A stretch of 64,000 nucleotides of DNA from Lachnoclostridium sp. (lineage in GTDB: Bacteria > Bacillota_A > Clostridia > Lachnospirales > Lachnospiraceae): assembly GCA_015057755.1 (NCBI GenBank), contig SVDR01000002.1, positions 10,103 through 74,102 of the forward strand. The letters are read 5' to 3'. The translations under genes and the position numbers were made by a program. Below are positions 8,348-21,900 of the stretch, one piece after another. The first letter of the stretch is position 1; each line of letters opens with the position of its first letter. Under the pieces are notes generated by a model. The model searched no databases. It worked only from the letters and a program-made list of their open reading frames with translations, and had not been told where the DNA came from.

Positions 8348-9829
8348 GTGCAAACCAATACATCCAATATGCAAATAGCACACTTAAACATAAGCAAATT
8401 AGAATTGGGAGAACTGAAAAAAGTTTTCCTTTCTCTATTCTTAATTTATGCAGTAGGAATTTCCGCGATTCTTCGAGCTAATTATAATTATATAGATGAC
8501 CAAGGACGAGTTGCCTATGGCTATCAGGAGTGGGAAGGCTTTGGAAGATATCTTTCGAACTTTCTTTCCAATTTTCTTCACGCTGACCCCTATCTGACAG
8601 ATATTTCACCTCTTCCACAATTAATAGCCGCTGGAACTATGGCACTTGCGGGCCTTGTAATTTACCATTTGGTACTTGAAACGAAAAGCTTTTGGTGGGC
8701 CGGAATCATTGCATTGATTCCTCTAGGGCTTTCACCTTATTTTTTAGAGTGTTTTTCCTACAAATATGACGCTCCATATATGGCATTATCAGTATTATTT
8801 TCAGTTGTCCCACTATTAGTATGGCAATATAGTACGCGCCTATATCTTATCGCCTCAATTCTGAGTATTCTAGGCGTTTGCTTGACATATCAGGCCTCCA
8901 GTGGTATCTTTCCGATGTTTGTTGTACTACTATGTTTGAAACGGTGGAATGCAAAAACAAATAAAAAAACGATCATTACTTTCCTTCTATATTCGGTAAT
9001 AGGTTTCCTAAGCGGTATGGTAATATATAAAGTATTTATTATGCCACCGGCAGATGCATATGTTTCCAATTCCTTACCAGATTTACCCGAATTGCTGCCC
9101 GTTGCATTTGAGCACCTGAAGCAATACTATCAAAAGGTAATTGAAGATTTTAAAAAGGAATGGATTGTTTTGATCCTACTCCTTGTTTGTTGTTTCATAG
9201 AATCAATGGTACTCTCATCCAAGCAAGGTAAAATAATAGCACTTTTTATCTCGTTGATAGCTGTCTGCTTTATGTGTATGCTAGCCTTTGGTGCATATGT
9301 AGTAATCGAAAAACCGCTTTTTGAACCAAGAGCCATGTATGGTTTTGGAATACTAATTGCCCTCCTCAATATTGGAGCAATATCTGAAAAAACTTGGACT
9401 TCTAAACTTATCTGTGCGATACTTGGATGGATATTTTTTGTTTTTTCCTTTACATATGGAAATGCATTGTCCGCTCAAAAAGATTATGAAAATTTTCGTA
9501 TTGAAGCAGTTGTAATGGACTTAAGTGAATTAGATGTTATGGCAAACGATACAGCAAAGCAAGTTCAAATAGTCGGTTCGGTCGGATTAGCCCCTATCCT
9601 TAGGAATATGCCTCAGGACTATAACATGCTAAATCGTTTGATTCCCATCCAATTTCGCGAAAAATGGATATGGGGCTGCTATCAGTGGAGACATTATTAC
9701 GGACTAAAAAACGTAAATGTCAACCTAAATACAGATTTAAAAGATGCACATCTGCCAATATTGAAAGAGTCTGCTTATCATACAATTAGGGGAGATGCAC
9801 ATAATATTTTGATTGAAGTAAGAGAATAG
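8348..9829 (+). CDS. Membrane glucosyltransferase-II (GtrV-like) family protein
   Basis: About 493 residues with around ten hydrophobic segments. The N-terminal extracellular motif ANYNYIDDQGRV followed by a SDISPLPQ-like segment (TDISPLPQLI) is typical of the Glucos_trans_II family: polyprenyl-phosphate-glucose dependent transferases that decorate exported polysaccharides outside the membrane. The acidic IDD pair is the likely catalytic or metal site. I place the start at the GTG at 8348, because AGGAGG (8335-8340) lies 7 bases upstream and the -10 box lies only just before the alternative ATG at 8315. The gene converges on the giant surface-protein gene and probably modifies the glycan made by the operon at 25.5-38.9 kb; that link is inferred from proximity. 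Confidence 0.8.
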   Translation: MQTNTSNMQIAHLNISKLELGELKKVFLSLFLIYAVGISAILRANYNYIDDQGRVAYGYQEWEGFGRYLSNFLSNFLHADPYLTDISPLPQLIAAGTMALAGLVIYHLVLETKSFWWAGIIALIPLGLSPYFLECFSYKYDAPYMALSVLFSVVPLLVWQYSTRLYLIASILSILGVCLTYQASSGIFPMFVVLLCLKRWNAKTNKKTIITFLLYSVIGFLSGMVIYKVFIMPPADAYVSNSLPDLPELLPVAFEHLKQYYQKVIEDFKKEWIVLILLLVCCFIESMVLSSKQGKIIALFISLIAVCFMCMLAFGAYVVIEKPLFEPRAMYGFGILIALLNIGAISEKTWTSKLICAILGWIFFVFSFTYGNALSAQKDYENFRIEAVVMDLSELDVMANDTAKQVQIVGSVGLAPILRNMPQDYNMLNRLIPIQFREKWIWGCYQWRHYYGLKNVNVNLNTDLKDAHLPILKESAYHTIRGDAHNILIEVRE

Positions 9830-9868
9830 TACAAGAAAACTAAATCAAATAATCTTATATCAATATTT

Positions 9869-9911
9869 AAGGCAGAGTTCCATATAAAAGGGACTCCGCC
9901 TTTGTTTTTTA
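9869..9911 (+). terminator. Terminator of the glucosyltransferase gene
   Basis: AAGGCAGAGTTCC (9869-9881) pairs with the complementary GGACTCCGCCTT region (9891-9902), followed by TGTTTTTTAT on the + strand. Confidence 0.75.
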
Positions 9912-9915
9912 TACA

Positions 9916-9947
9916 AGAAGAGGCAGCACCAAAGTGCCACCCCTTCT
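9916..9947 (-). other. Hairpin just after the giant surface-protein gene
   Basis: AGAAGAGGCAGCAC (9916-9929) pairs with GTGCCACCCCTTCT (9934-9947) with a 4-base loop and two mismatched or wobble positions. It has no clear T-run, so it may be a 3'-end stabilising stem or weak terminator for the leftward giant gene. Confidence 0.5.
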
Positions 9948-9964
9948 ATACGTACATTTCATAT

Positions 9965-12900
9965 TTACTGTGTTCTGCTTTCATCCAGTACACCATCTGC
10001 ACCAACATATGCATCACCGATCCATCTGTCAGTCAGCATTGCGCCTCTGGTTCCGTCAGACTCCGGATTCAGGTAATACCATTTACCGTCAATCTGATTC
10101 CAGCCTATGTACATACGGCCCAGTGTACCATCGGATGTCGGATTCAGGTAATACCATAATCCGCCAAACAGTGTCCAACCTGTTACCATATGACCACTGT
10201 TATCAAAGTAGAACCAGTCAAAGTTGGACTGTCCCTTGGAAGCATCCGCATACGGGTTGTGAAGAGCTGCCCACATATTCTTATACGGAACACCGTCATT
10301 TCTTGTGAACTCCCAATTCTCTTCCGTATCCTGATTCCAGGAACCCCAAACCACATAATCCGGAAGATCCGCTACATCTGCAGAAGTATTCCCTGTAGTT
10401 GTATTGGTGTTCGTTGTTGTGCCGGTCACCGGTTTGGATCCTGCGCCATTGTAGAGACCAGTCGCATCACCAACCAGTACACCGTCTACACCAACATAAC
10501 GGCCATCGATCCAGGAATCTGTGATCATCGCACCACGTCTTCCATCGGACTCCGGATTCAGATAATACCACTTACCGCCAATCTGATTCCATCCTGTGTA
10601 CATACGACCAAGTGTTCCGTCAGAATCCTCATGGAGATAATACCAGTCACCACCATACTGAATCCAACCGGTTACCATATGACCTTCGCTATCGAAGTAA
10701 AACCAGTCGAAGTTGGACTGTCCCTTGGATACATCAGCATACGGATTTGCAACTGCTGCCCACTTGTCTTTATAAGCATTACCATTGCTGTCGATGAACA
10801 TCCAGTCATCTTCTGCAGTAGTCTTGCCAACATCAGTACCTGCCGCCACTTTGTTTCCATCCTCAACTTTAGACCAAGAACCGGAAACTACGTACTCCGG
10901 TAAGTAACTGCTGCCCGCAGAGCTGCCACCGGCTGCTCCGCCGCCAGCTGCACCACCGCCACCGCCGGAAGAGGAGCCACCGCCGCCTCCACCGCCGCCG
11001 GAGGAGGAACCACCGCCTCCACCAGAAGAGGAGCCCGGAGCCTGCAATACGCCTTGAGAATTAAACGTATGCTTCACACCATCAATTGTCTTTACTCCCA
11101 CAGCCAAATGTCCATCTTCATATGCATAATATGTCTCATCGAAAATAGTAAACCAACCATCATTTCTCGGCTCACCAGCCCAGTAATAATACAGATATCC
11201 GTTTTCTTTAACTACGCATCCCTTAACCAATTTGCCTGTAGCGTTCTCGAATGTATAGAGAAGTCCGTCCATATAGTGAAGAACTGTTTCTTCATCACTT
11301 GTTCTATCCTGGACTTGTACACCATACATATTCGTTGCATACCATGCCTCTGGATCTGGATCCCAACCATTCTTAACCCAGGAATCCTTCTTGGCTACAC
11401 CGCCCCAATAATAGAAATCATCCTTGTTAAAGTAACCTCGTAATGCTTTACCACTTTCATCAAAGTCATAATATGCATTCTTGGATTTTGATTCATCATC
11501 CGGGTATACCTGTGTTCCGGTTGTTGCTGCACCGGTTGTAGCATTGAAATGGTACAGATCTTCACCAATATATGTCCAGCCATAAACCTTACGACCATCC
11601 ATATAATAGTACGTCTTACCATCTGATTTAACAATAAGACCGGATGTACCACCAACGAGCTTACCATTTTCAAAGATCATCAGAACCTCGTCCATGGCGT
11701 GTTTTCCGTTATATCCATCACCATTTTCATCGAAACAATAGTCCTCATCTCCAACATCAACCCAACCGATTTGGAGCGTACCGTTTTTCGCATAGTGGAC
11801 AATATCACCTGTTTCAAACAGACCAGTATACTTCGTCTGACCGATGTTGATACCATCATTACCAAAGTCATAATAGTAATCTCCAACAGCCTGAATTCCT
11901 GTGTATCTCTCACCACTTACGTAGTAAGCATATCCACCGTCTTCATATACCCATCCATTCTTTAAAGAATTGATAAGTGTATAAGAATCTATAAACTCCT
12001 TATAGACATCACCAAATGATCCGCCCTTTTCAGACTCATCATCTGGATTTACGAACGGTTCCAGACCATAAATCTCCCGATTTTCCGGATCACTCGCAAA
12101 GGAATATAATGCATTGGCACGCAGATAGATCTCATAACTAATCGCGCCGGTATTAGTCAGAGATAATTGATCATTTTCATCCCATGCAGCATCATCCTTC
12201 GGAGTCAATTTAATTCCACTTACGATACACAGCGGATTTGCTGTTTCCGGATCAATTGCTGTAGTCTGATCCTTCCACTTCAGAGGCAATGTCAGTTCAT
12301 TTGTCTCCTCATTGAATGTAACTCTGTTCTTATCGTAAATAAAATACTCATTTACAACTGTAAGCTTAGAGTAATCCACGTCAACATTCGGATCAAATTT
12401 GATTACTGCTTTAACTTCTGTCAATACACTCACACGTTCAGCCAACTGCAGCAGGAAGTTCCATGCAGAAGCATCCTCCGCATCAGCACCCGGAAGCATA
12501 TAGATTAAGTCACTCAATTGTTCCGGAATCGGAATCTGTGTCATATCGATTGCAAAGATATAGGATGTGATCATTGGCTCATCCAGTTTGTCAACCATAT
12601 ATGTCACATGATCTGTGGTAGTAGAGTTGGTAACCTTACGATCCCAAGAAAGCTGACGGTCACCGCCAGTTGCCTTGTCAAAGTCAAAGGTTGCCTCGCC
12701 CTGATTATACAGATAAATGATCATAGATCCGGCTACTGATTCGTCTGTCTTCAATGCAGCTGTCACAGTAGTATTTTTAAGTCCGGATCCCTCCGTTCCT
12801 GTAAATTCGAAACCATTTACTACACCTGCTAATTCATTGCTCAAACTGAATACTAAGTCTGCAGCAGTAATCGCCACTTCCTTACCTTCATAAAGAGCAA

Positions 12901-15900
12901 CAACCGGTAACGTAATCTTAGAACCATAGATTGCGTCCATCTTCTCACGTTTGAAGTAAACTGTATCTGGATTTACAATATGTAATGTCTTTGTTGCAAG
13001 AAGCTCATCTTCAAGCCACAACTGAACATTTACATCGCCAAGTCTCTTACCAGTAAACACGCCATCCTGAGTGATAGAGCCCCATCTTTCATCAGATACT
13101 TTCCATTCAATACCCTCCGGAAGATCAGCCGGGTTACCTGTTGCACTTACACCAGATGCAGAAACCTGAACATTAGTTCCAATTGTCATATAGTTCTTTT
13201 CTGCAGTAATTAATGCATGATCAAATGCAGTATCACTCGGAGCCGTAGAAACTACAAACCATGATGTACTTACAGAACGCTGGAATCCGTCTGACGGGTT
13301 ATTGATTACTTCTAACTCATCGGAACCTTCCTGCTTTGCGACATAAGTAGTTGATCCACCACCATCCAGATTGATTGCATGTTCACATCCAGCCTCAAGC
13401 ATGATCTGTGCAATTTCCTGCATACTAGCACCACAGGAAATTGGCTCCTGGCGTCCGTCAGCGACCATCAATACAACTTTACCGGTCTTTGTAATACCAA
13501 TCGCAGTTCTGCCTGCACGGTTTGAAGTATAAGAATCCGAATAGGATACCGTAATCTCTCCATCCTTAACAAGCGTTGCTCCAAATCCTGCAATTGCCTC
13601 CTTCACACGACCTTTATAAATTGTGTTATATTCTGCTGTTGTGCCAATTACCGGTGTACCATCATCAAGGATTCCAAAGAAACCATTACCGTCAATCGGA
13701 TGATACTCAACACCACCCATAACGAGCAGACCACCCGGTTCGCCTGTCTGCATATTGAATCCGGCACCGTTTGTACTTACAATTACATTGTAATTTGGGA
13801 TATAATCCTCGCTTTCCGGATTGCCGTAACGCTCCTGTGCGGCATTCGCCTGATCGAGAACACGGGCCATGCCCCAACCCTTACTTGGATCATTATCCTT
13901 ATAGTTCGCATATAAATCTACATACTGACTGGTAATATCCGCAGTTGCCACATAATAACGAAGCGTCTTATCGTCTGCTGTTGTTACCTTTTTAATTTCC
14001 TGTGTGATACCAGGAGCAAGCGTGGAGAACTCCTCACTTACGATATCGTAATAAATGTTTTCTCCAAGCTCTACATAGTCACCTGCCAGTTTACAGATAT
14101 AATCTGCAAATGCATAACAGCAAGCTCGTCTCATCTCAGAGAGATCCATAGCATTGAATGTTCTTGTTCCCTCTAATGTACCGATTACACTATTTCCTGT
14201 ATACGCAGCAAATACCGCATTTCGAATACCTGTACGGCTTGTAACACCATCTAATCTATGATCCAGGAAATATGATGCACGTTCCTCATTTGTCAGATCT
14301 TCAGTGAAATGATTTTTCAGGATTGCATATAAATCTCCTACTTCATACTCTTCCACTTTCTCTAACTCTGTTGTTACATAAAAACCATCCAGATCACCAA
14401 AAACATCTGTTTCACTAAAACTTCCTTCCGCAGGTTTCTCTCCATGCATCTTGATGATTTCTGCATCTGTTTTTAAGAAATACTTGGTATTAATCTCCTC
14501 CACAAGTGCTTCCACTTCTACAGAAGTTACACCAAACTGATCTGACAGACTCAGTAAGTCTACAAGATCTCCGGCCCATCCGGCAACGTCTGCGTGATTC
14601 TGACTGAAGTTATTATGATAGGTGATATCCATTGTACCAAACATGTGACCAATATCCGTATAATCACCGTTCGGGAGATAGAAGTTTTCGATGTTTTTCA
14701 GTCGAGTAACGCCTATCATCTCATCTTCATCTGTTATACCTTCGTTCAACGCATTTTCTGTTTCTGTTACATATTTTGCAAAACCAGCATCCTCATAACC
14801 AGCCATGATATTCCAAGAACCGGAGTTATATCGGTCAACACCAGTACGAATATACTTAATTACTAAGTTAACCGGATCTTTACCTGGATTTGCTCTTGAA
14901 TATGCTACAGCAAGCTCCTCAAGAAGACTCAGATTTTCCATAAAGGTATCGAAATCTTCAATAGGAGGTTTCTCTAATGTCGGAAGTTCCACGTATGTAG
15001 AATATGTACATACTTTACACTTCTCATATGCTTCCCAGCCAATTGATGTGTATGTCGGTTCTACAGCATCTACAAATTCCAATATATGTCCAGGTGCTGG
15101 CTCGATTTCCACCTTCGTAATACCATCTCTTGAACATGTAAATGTTCGTTCACCAGGCATAACACAAGTTGGTTTCAAGGTAACAATACCTTCTCCCCAA
15201 TCGTGATCGAGAGCCGGTACTACTTCTTGAGCTACCAATACCTCATTACATACAGAACAATGTTTTCCTTCTGTAAAACCCGTTTCTGTACATGTAGCCG
15301 CTACCGCGTCATCAATTTCCTCGGTATGACCGAGCGCCGGAATTTCCTCCTGAGCTACCAGTACTTCTCCACATACAGAACAATGACTTCCTTCTGTTGC
15401 ACCTGCTTCTGTACAGTTCGATGCAGAAGCAACATCAATCACTACATTATGACCAAGAGCCTCAACAACCTCCTGAGCTGTCAGCACCTCTTTACATACA
15501 GAACAATGCTTTCCTTCCGTGAGACCATTTTCTGTACAGGTTGCTTCCACAGCCTCGTCAATCACCTCTTTATGGCCAAGGGCGTCTACTATTTCCTGAG
15601 CTACCAGCACCTCTTTACATACGGAACAATGCTTTCCTTCCGTAAAACCGTTTTCTGTACAGGTTGCTTCTACAGCCTCATCAATCACCTCTTTATGACC
15701 GAGAACTGGTATTACCTCCTGGGCCTGCAATACAGTATTGCATACAGAACAATGTTCACCTTTCGTTAAACCAGTCTCTGTACAAGTTGCCGCTACTGCT
15801 TCATCAATCACAGGTGTATGACCAGTTGCCGCTACCGGTGTCTGAGGAACAATCGTTGTATTACATACAGAACAATGACTGCCGGCTGTTTTACCATTTG

Positions 15901-18900
15901 TTGTACATGTTGGCGCTACTGCTTCATCTACTACCTCAGTATGACCAAGTGCGTCAACAACTTCCTGAGCTACTAATACTTCCTTACATACAGAACAGTG
16001 TTTTCCTTCCGTAAGACCTGTTTCCGTACAGGTTGATGCCACCGCTTCATCAATTACCTCAGTATGGCCAAGGGCATCTACTACTTCCTGGGCTACTAAT
16101 TCTTCTCCACATACGGAACAGTGCTTTCCTTCCGTAAGACCTGTTTCTGTACAGGTTGATGCTACTGCTTTATCTACTACTTCGGTATGACCGAGAGCCG
16201 GTCTTACTTCCTGTTTCTGTATCTCCGCATTACATACAGAGCAATGAATTCCCTCGGTAAGGCCTGTTTCCGTACAGGTCGGCGCTTTCGCTTCATCTAC
16301 TACTCTCGTATGGCCTGTTGCCGGTACTACTGTCTGCACTACAAGTATCTTTCCACACACAGAACATTTACTACCTTCCGTTAAACCATTCTTTAAGCAA
16401 GATGGCGCTACAGCATTTACTGCTTCTGCAGTATGAGCAAGAGCATCTACTACTTCCTGAGCTACAAGAATTTCTCCACATACAGAACAATGGCTTCCCT
16501 CGGTAAGGCCTGTTTTTTCACACTCCGGCTCAACCGCTGCATCTGTCACTTCTGTGTGTCCAAGAGCGTCTACCACTTCTTGGGCTACAAGTACTTCTTC
16601 ACATACAGAACAGTGCGTTCCTTCTGTAAGTCCGGTTTCTGTACAATCTGGAGCTACTGCCGCATCTGTTACCTCTGTGTGACCAAGGGCAGCTACCACT
16701 TCCTGGGCTACCAATACTTCATTACATACAGAACAGTGCGTTCCTTTTGTTAAACCAGTGTTTGTACAATCTGGAGCTACTACTTTGTCTACTACTTCTT
16801 TGTGACCAAGAGCAGCTACCGTATCCTGTGCAACTAAAACACGATCACATACAGAACAATGTCTTCCCTCAGTAAGACCTGTTTCCGTACAGGTCGGTGC
16901 TACTGCTGCATCTGTTACCGGTGTATGACCAAGGGCAGCTATTGTTTTCTGGGCAGCTAACACAGTATTACATACGGAGCAATGACTTCCGGCAGTTTTG
17001 CCGGTTGTTGTACATGTTGGCGCTACTGCTTCATCCACGACCTCAGTATGACCAAGTGCATCTATCACTTCCTGGGCTGCCAATACTTCTTTACATACGG
17101 AACAGTGCTTTCCTTCTGTTAAGCCGGTTGCTGTACATGCCGGGGCTACTGCTTCGTCTACTACTTCTGTATGACCAAGCGCATCGACTACTGTCTGTGC
17201 TACCAGTACTTCGTTACATGCAGAGCAATGCTTTCCTTCTGTTAAACCGGTTGCTGTACATGTAGCCGCTACTGCTGCATCAATTACTTCTGTATGACCA
17301 AGCGCATCGACTACTGTCTGTGCTACCAGTACTTCGTTACATGCAGAGCAATGCGTTCCTTCTGTTAAACCAGTATTTGTACAATCTGGAGCTACTGCTG
17401 CATCAATTACTTCTGTATGACCAAGGGCATCGACTACTGTCTGTGCTACCAATACTTCGTTACATGCAGAGCAGTGCTTTCCTTCTGTTAAACCAGTATT
17501 TGTACAATCTGGAGCTACTGCTTCATCAATTACCTCTGTATGACCGAGTGCTTTCACTACTTCCTGCGCAACCAATACTTCTTTACATACGGAACAATGT
17601 TTTCCTTCTGTAAGACCCGTTTCGGTACATGTTGGAGCTACCACTTCATCAATCACTTCTGTATGACCGAGTGCTTTTACTTCTTCCTGCGCAACTAATA
17701 CTTTTTTACATACGGAACAGTGCTTTCCTTCTGTTAAGCCGGTTGCTGTACACGTCGGAGATGTTGCTTTATCCACCACCTCGGTGTGCGGAATCATTGG
17801 TATTACTTCCTGAGAAACCAATATCTCATTACATCTGCCGCAATGACTTCCCTCTGTAAGACCTGTTGTTGTACAGGTCGCTGCTACCGCCTTATCAGTC
17901 ACACTAATGTGGTTAAGAGCATCAACCTTATATTGCTGAGTCAAAACTTTTTCACATACGGAGCAATGTTTTCCTTCTGTAAGACCCGTTTCGGTACATG
18001 TTGGAGCTACTGCTGCATCAATTACTTCTGTATGACCAAGCGCATCGACTACTGTCTGTGCTACCAGTACTTCGTTACATACAGAACAGTGCTTTCCTTC
18101 TGTTAAGCCGGTTGCTGTACATGTAGCCGCTACTGCTGCATCAATTACTTCTGTATGGCCAAGAGCATCTACTACTGTCTGTGCTACCAATACTTCGTTA
18201 CATACGGAACAATGTTTTCCTTCTGTTAAACCAGTATTTGTACAATCTGGAGCTACTGCTGCATCAATCACTTCTGTATGACCGAGTGCTTTTACTTCTT
18301 CCTGCGCTACTAATACCTCATTACATACAGAACAATGCTTTCCTTCTGTTAAACCAGTATTTGTACAATCTGGAGCTACTGCTGCATCAATTACTTCACT
18401 GTGAGCAATTGTTGGTACCGTTTCCTGCGCCACAAGTACTTCATTACATACGGAACAATGGCTTCCCTCTGTAAGACCTGTTTTTGAACATGTAGCAGCC
18501 ACTGCTTCATCTACCACTACTGTATGGCCAATAGTTGCAACTGTTTCATTCTTTGTCTCTCCACATGTGCCACAAGTAGCTGTCTTTGTACCTTCTTTGC
18601 TACAAGTTGGATCAATGGTAATTTTCCAATCCCCCCACGCATGACCAAGAGCAGGAATAGTTTCTGCACCACTCGTATAATCACAACGTGAACGTGAACA
18701 TTTACTTCCAGCAGAAGAACCTGCTTCTGTACAGGTTGGTGCCACATAGTCATGGTATTCTAAATTATGTCCTAATGCCGGTAATACATCCTGCTTCGTC
18801 GCTGCATAACACACATTACAGAAATAGAATGCCAAGCCCTCTGTCGTACAAGTTGCCGCAGTTATGTCCTCAGTCCATTTCCATGAATGTCCTAATGCAG

Positions 18901-21900
18901 TAATTGACTTCTCTTCTGTTTCCGAACATCTAGAACATTTGAATATCTGCTTTCCGTTTTCCGTACAAGTCGGCTTAACGGTTTGTGTTTCATCCACAAT
19001 CATGTCATGATCTAATGCAGCCACAATTTCCTGTGCTATAAGAACTTCACTACATACGGAACAATGGCTTCCCTCTGTAAGACCTGTCTCTGTACATGTT
19101 GGTGCCACAGCTTCATCTGTCACCGTTGTATGACCAAGGGCATCTACTGTTTCTTGTGCCACTAATACCTCATCACATACAGAACAATGACTTCCTTCTG
19201 TTAATCCTGTTTCTGTACAGGTTGGCGCTACAGCAGCATCTGTCACTGTTGTATGACCAAGGGCCGGAACCTCTTCCTGAGCTGCAAATACCACATTACA
19301 TGTAGAGCAGTGGCTTCCTTCTGTCAATCCTGTCTCTGTACATGTTGGTGCCACAGCTTCATCTGTCACCGTTGTATGACCAAGGGCCGGAACCTCATCT
19401 TGTTCCGTCAATACTGTCTGACATACAGAACACATGCTTCCTTCTGTTAATCCTGTTTCTGTACATGTTGGATCCTTCGCCTCTGTAGCAACTGCCGTAT
19501 GTCCAAGAGCTTCTACTACTTCCTGGGCTACCAATACCTCATTACATACAGAACAGTGCTTTCCTTCTGTTAAGCCTGTTTCTGTACATGTCGACGCTTT
19601 CGCAGCATCTACTACTTCTGTATGACCAAGCGCAGACACTACTTCTGGTACCTTTAGAATATCTCCACATACGGAACACTTTGTTCCTTCCGTATAACCG
19701 ACGCTTGTACACTTAGCGTCTACAGCAGGGATTGTTTCATTAGTATGGCCTGTCGCTGCCACTACTTCCTGCGCTACTAATACTTCATTACATACAGAAC
19801 AGTGCTTTCCTTCTGTTAAGCCTGTCTCTGTACAATCTGGAGCTACTGCTGCATCAATCACCTCTGTATGACCGAGCGCATCGACTACTGTCTGCGCTAC
19901 AAGCACTTCATCACATACAGAACAGTGCTTTCCTTCCGTTAAACCGGTTGCTGTACACGTCGGGGCTACTGCTTCGTCTACTACTTCTGTATGGCCCAGC
20001 GCATCGACTACTGTCTGCGCTACCAATACTTCGTTACATACGGAGCAATGTTTTCCTTCTGTAAGACCCGTTTCGGTACATGTTGGAGATACTGCTGCAT
20101 CAATTACCTCTGTATGACCAAGTGCATCGACTACTGTCTGTGCTACCAGTACTTCGTTACATGCAGAGCAGTGCTTTCCTTCTGTTAAACCTGTCTCTGT
20201 ACATGTCGGGGCTTTCGCAGCATCTACTACTTCGGTATGACCAAGTGCTTCGACTACTGTCTGTGCTGCCAGTACTTCGTTACATGCAGAGCAGTGTTTT
20301 CCTTCTGTTAAACCGGTTGCTGTACACGTCGGTGCTACTGCTGCATCAATCACTTCGGTATGACCAAGTGCATCAACTACTGTCTGTGCTACCAGTACTT
20401 CGTTACATACAGAACAATGCTTTCCTTCTGTTAAACCTGTCTCTGTACATGTCGGGGCTTTCGCAGCATCTACTACTTCGGTATGACCAAGTGCTTCGAC
20501 ATACTTATCAGTATATACATCATAACAGTTCACACAAGTGTATGTTGTATATCCTTTTTCCGTACAGGTTGGAGCTGAAATATTTCCACTATAAGAATGA
20601 CCAGTTGCAGGAATTTCTTCCTGGGCTACAATCGTTTCTCCACATGTAGAACAGTGGCTTCCCTCTGTCTTTCCTGCAACAGTACAAGTTGCCTCTACCG
20701 CAACATCTACTACCTCAGCATGACCGAGAGCCTTTGCTACTTCCTGTGTAACCAACACTTCATCACATACAGAACAGTGCTTTCCTTCCGTTAAACCGGT
20801 TGCTGTACACGTCGGGGCTACTGCTGCATCAATTACTTCTGTATGACCAAGTGCTTCTACTACTGTCTGTGCTACCAGCACTTCGTTACATGCAGAGCAG
20901 TGCTTTCCTTCTGTTAAACCTGTCTCTGTACAATCTGGAGCTACTGCTGCATCAATTACTTCTGTATGACCAAGTGCTTCTACTACTGTCTGTGCTACCA
21001 GTACTTCGTTACATACAGAACAGTGCTTTCCTTCCGTTAAACCGGTTGCTGTACACGTCGGAGCTACTGCCTCATCAATTACCTCTGTATGACCGAGTGC
21101 TTCTACTACTGTCTGTGCTACCAGTACTTCGTTACATACAGAGCAGTGCTTTCCTTCTGTTAAACCTGTCTCTGTACATGTCGGGGCTTTCGCAGCATCT
21201 ACTACTTCGGTATGACCAAGTGCTTCGATTTCTTCCTGAGCTACTATTACTGCATCACATACGGAACAATGTTTTCCTTCTGTAAGGCCTGTTTCTGTAC
21301 AAGTTGCTGCTACTGCTGCATCAATTACCTCTGTGTGAGAAGCTGGAATTACATTCTGAGCTACAAGCACCTCACTACATACGGAACAGTGTTTTCCTTC
21401 TGTCTTTCCATTTGCTGTACATGTTGCCGCTACTGCCGCATCGATTACCTCTGTATGACCAAGTGCTGGTACTACTTCCTGCGCTACAAGTACAGTATTA
21501 CACACAGAACAATGTGTTCCTGCCGTGTAACCATCTGTTGTACAAGTTGCTGCTACTGCTTCATCAGCTGTCTCAGTATGACCAGTCGCCGGAATCTCTT
21601 CCTGCGCTACAAGAACTTCGTTACATACAGAACAGTGTTTTCCTTCTGTGAGTCCTGCTTCTGTACAGGTCGCTGCTTTTGTCGCATCCACTACTTCGGT
21701 ATGACCAAGTTCCGGTGTTACTTCTTGTTTTACAAGTACTGTACCACATACGGAGCACACTTTTCCTTCTGTTAAGCCTGTGGCTATACAGGTTGCCGCT
21801 ACTGCTGCATGCACCACTTCTGTATGACCTGTTGCTGACACTACTTCCTGTGCCACAATCACTTCATTACATACAGAACAATGCTTTCCTTCTGTTAAAC

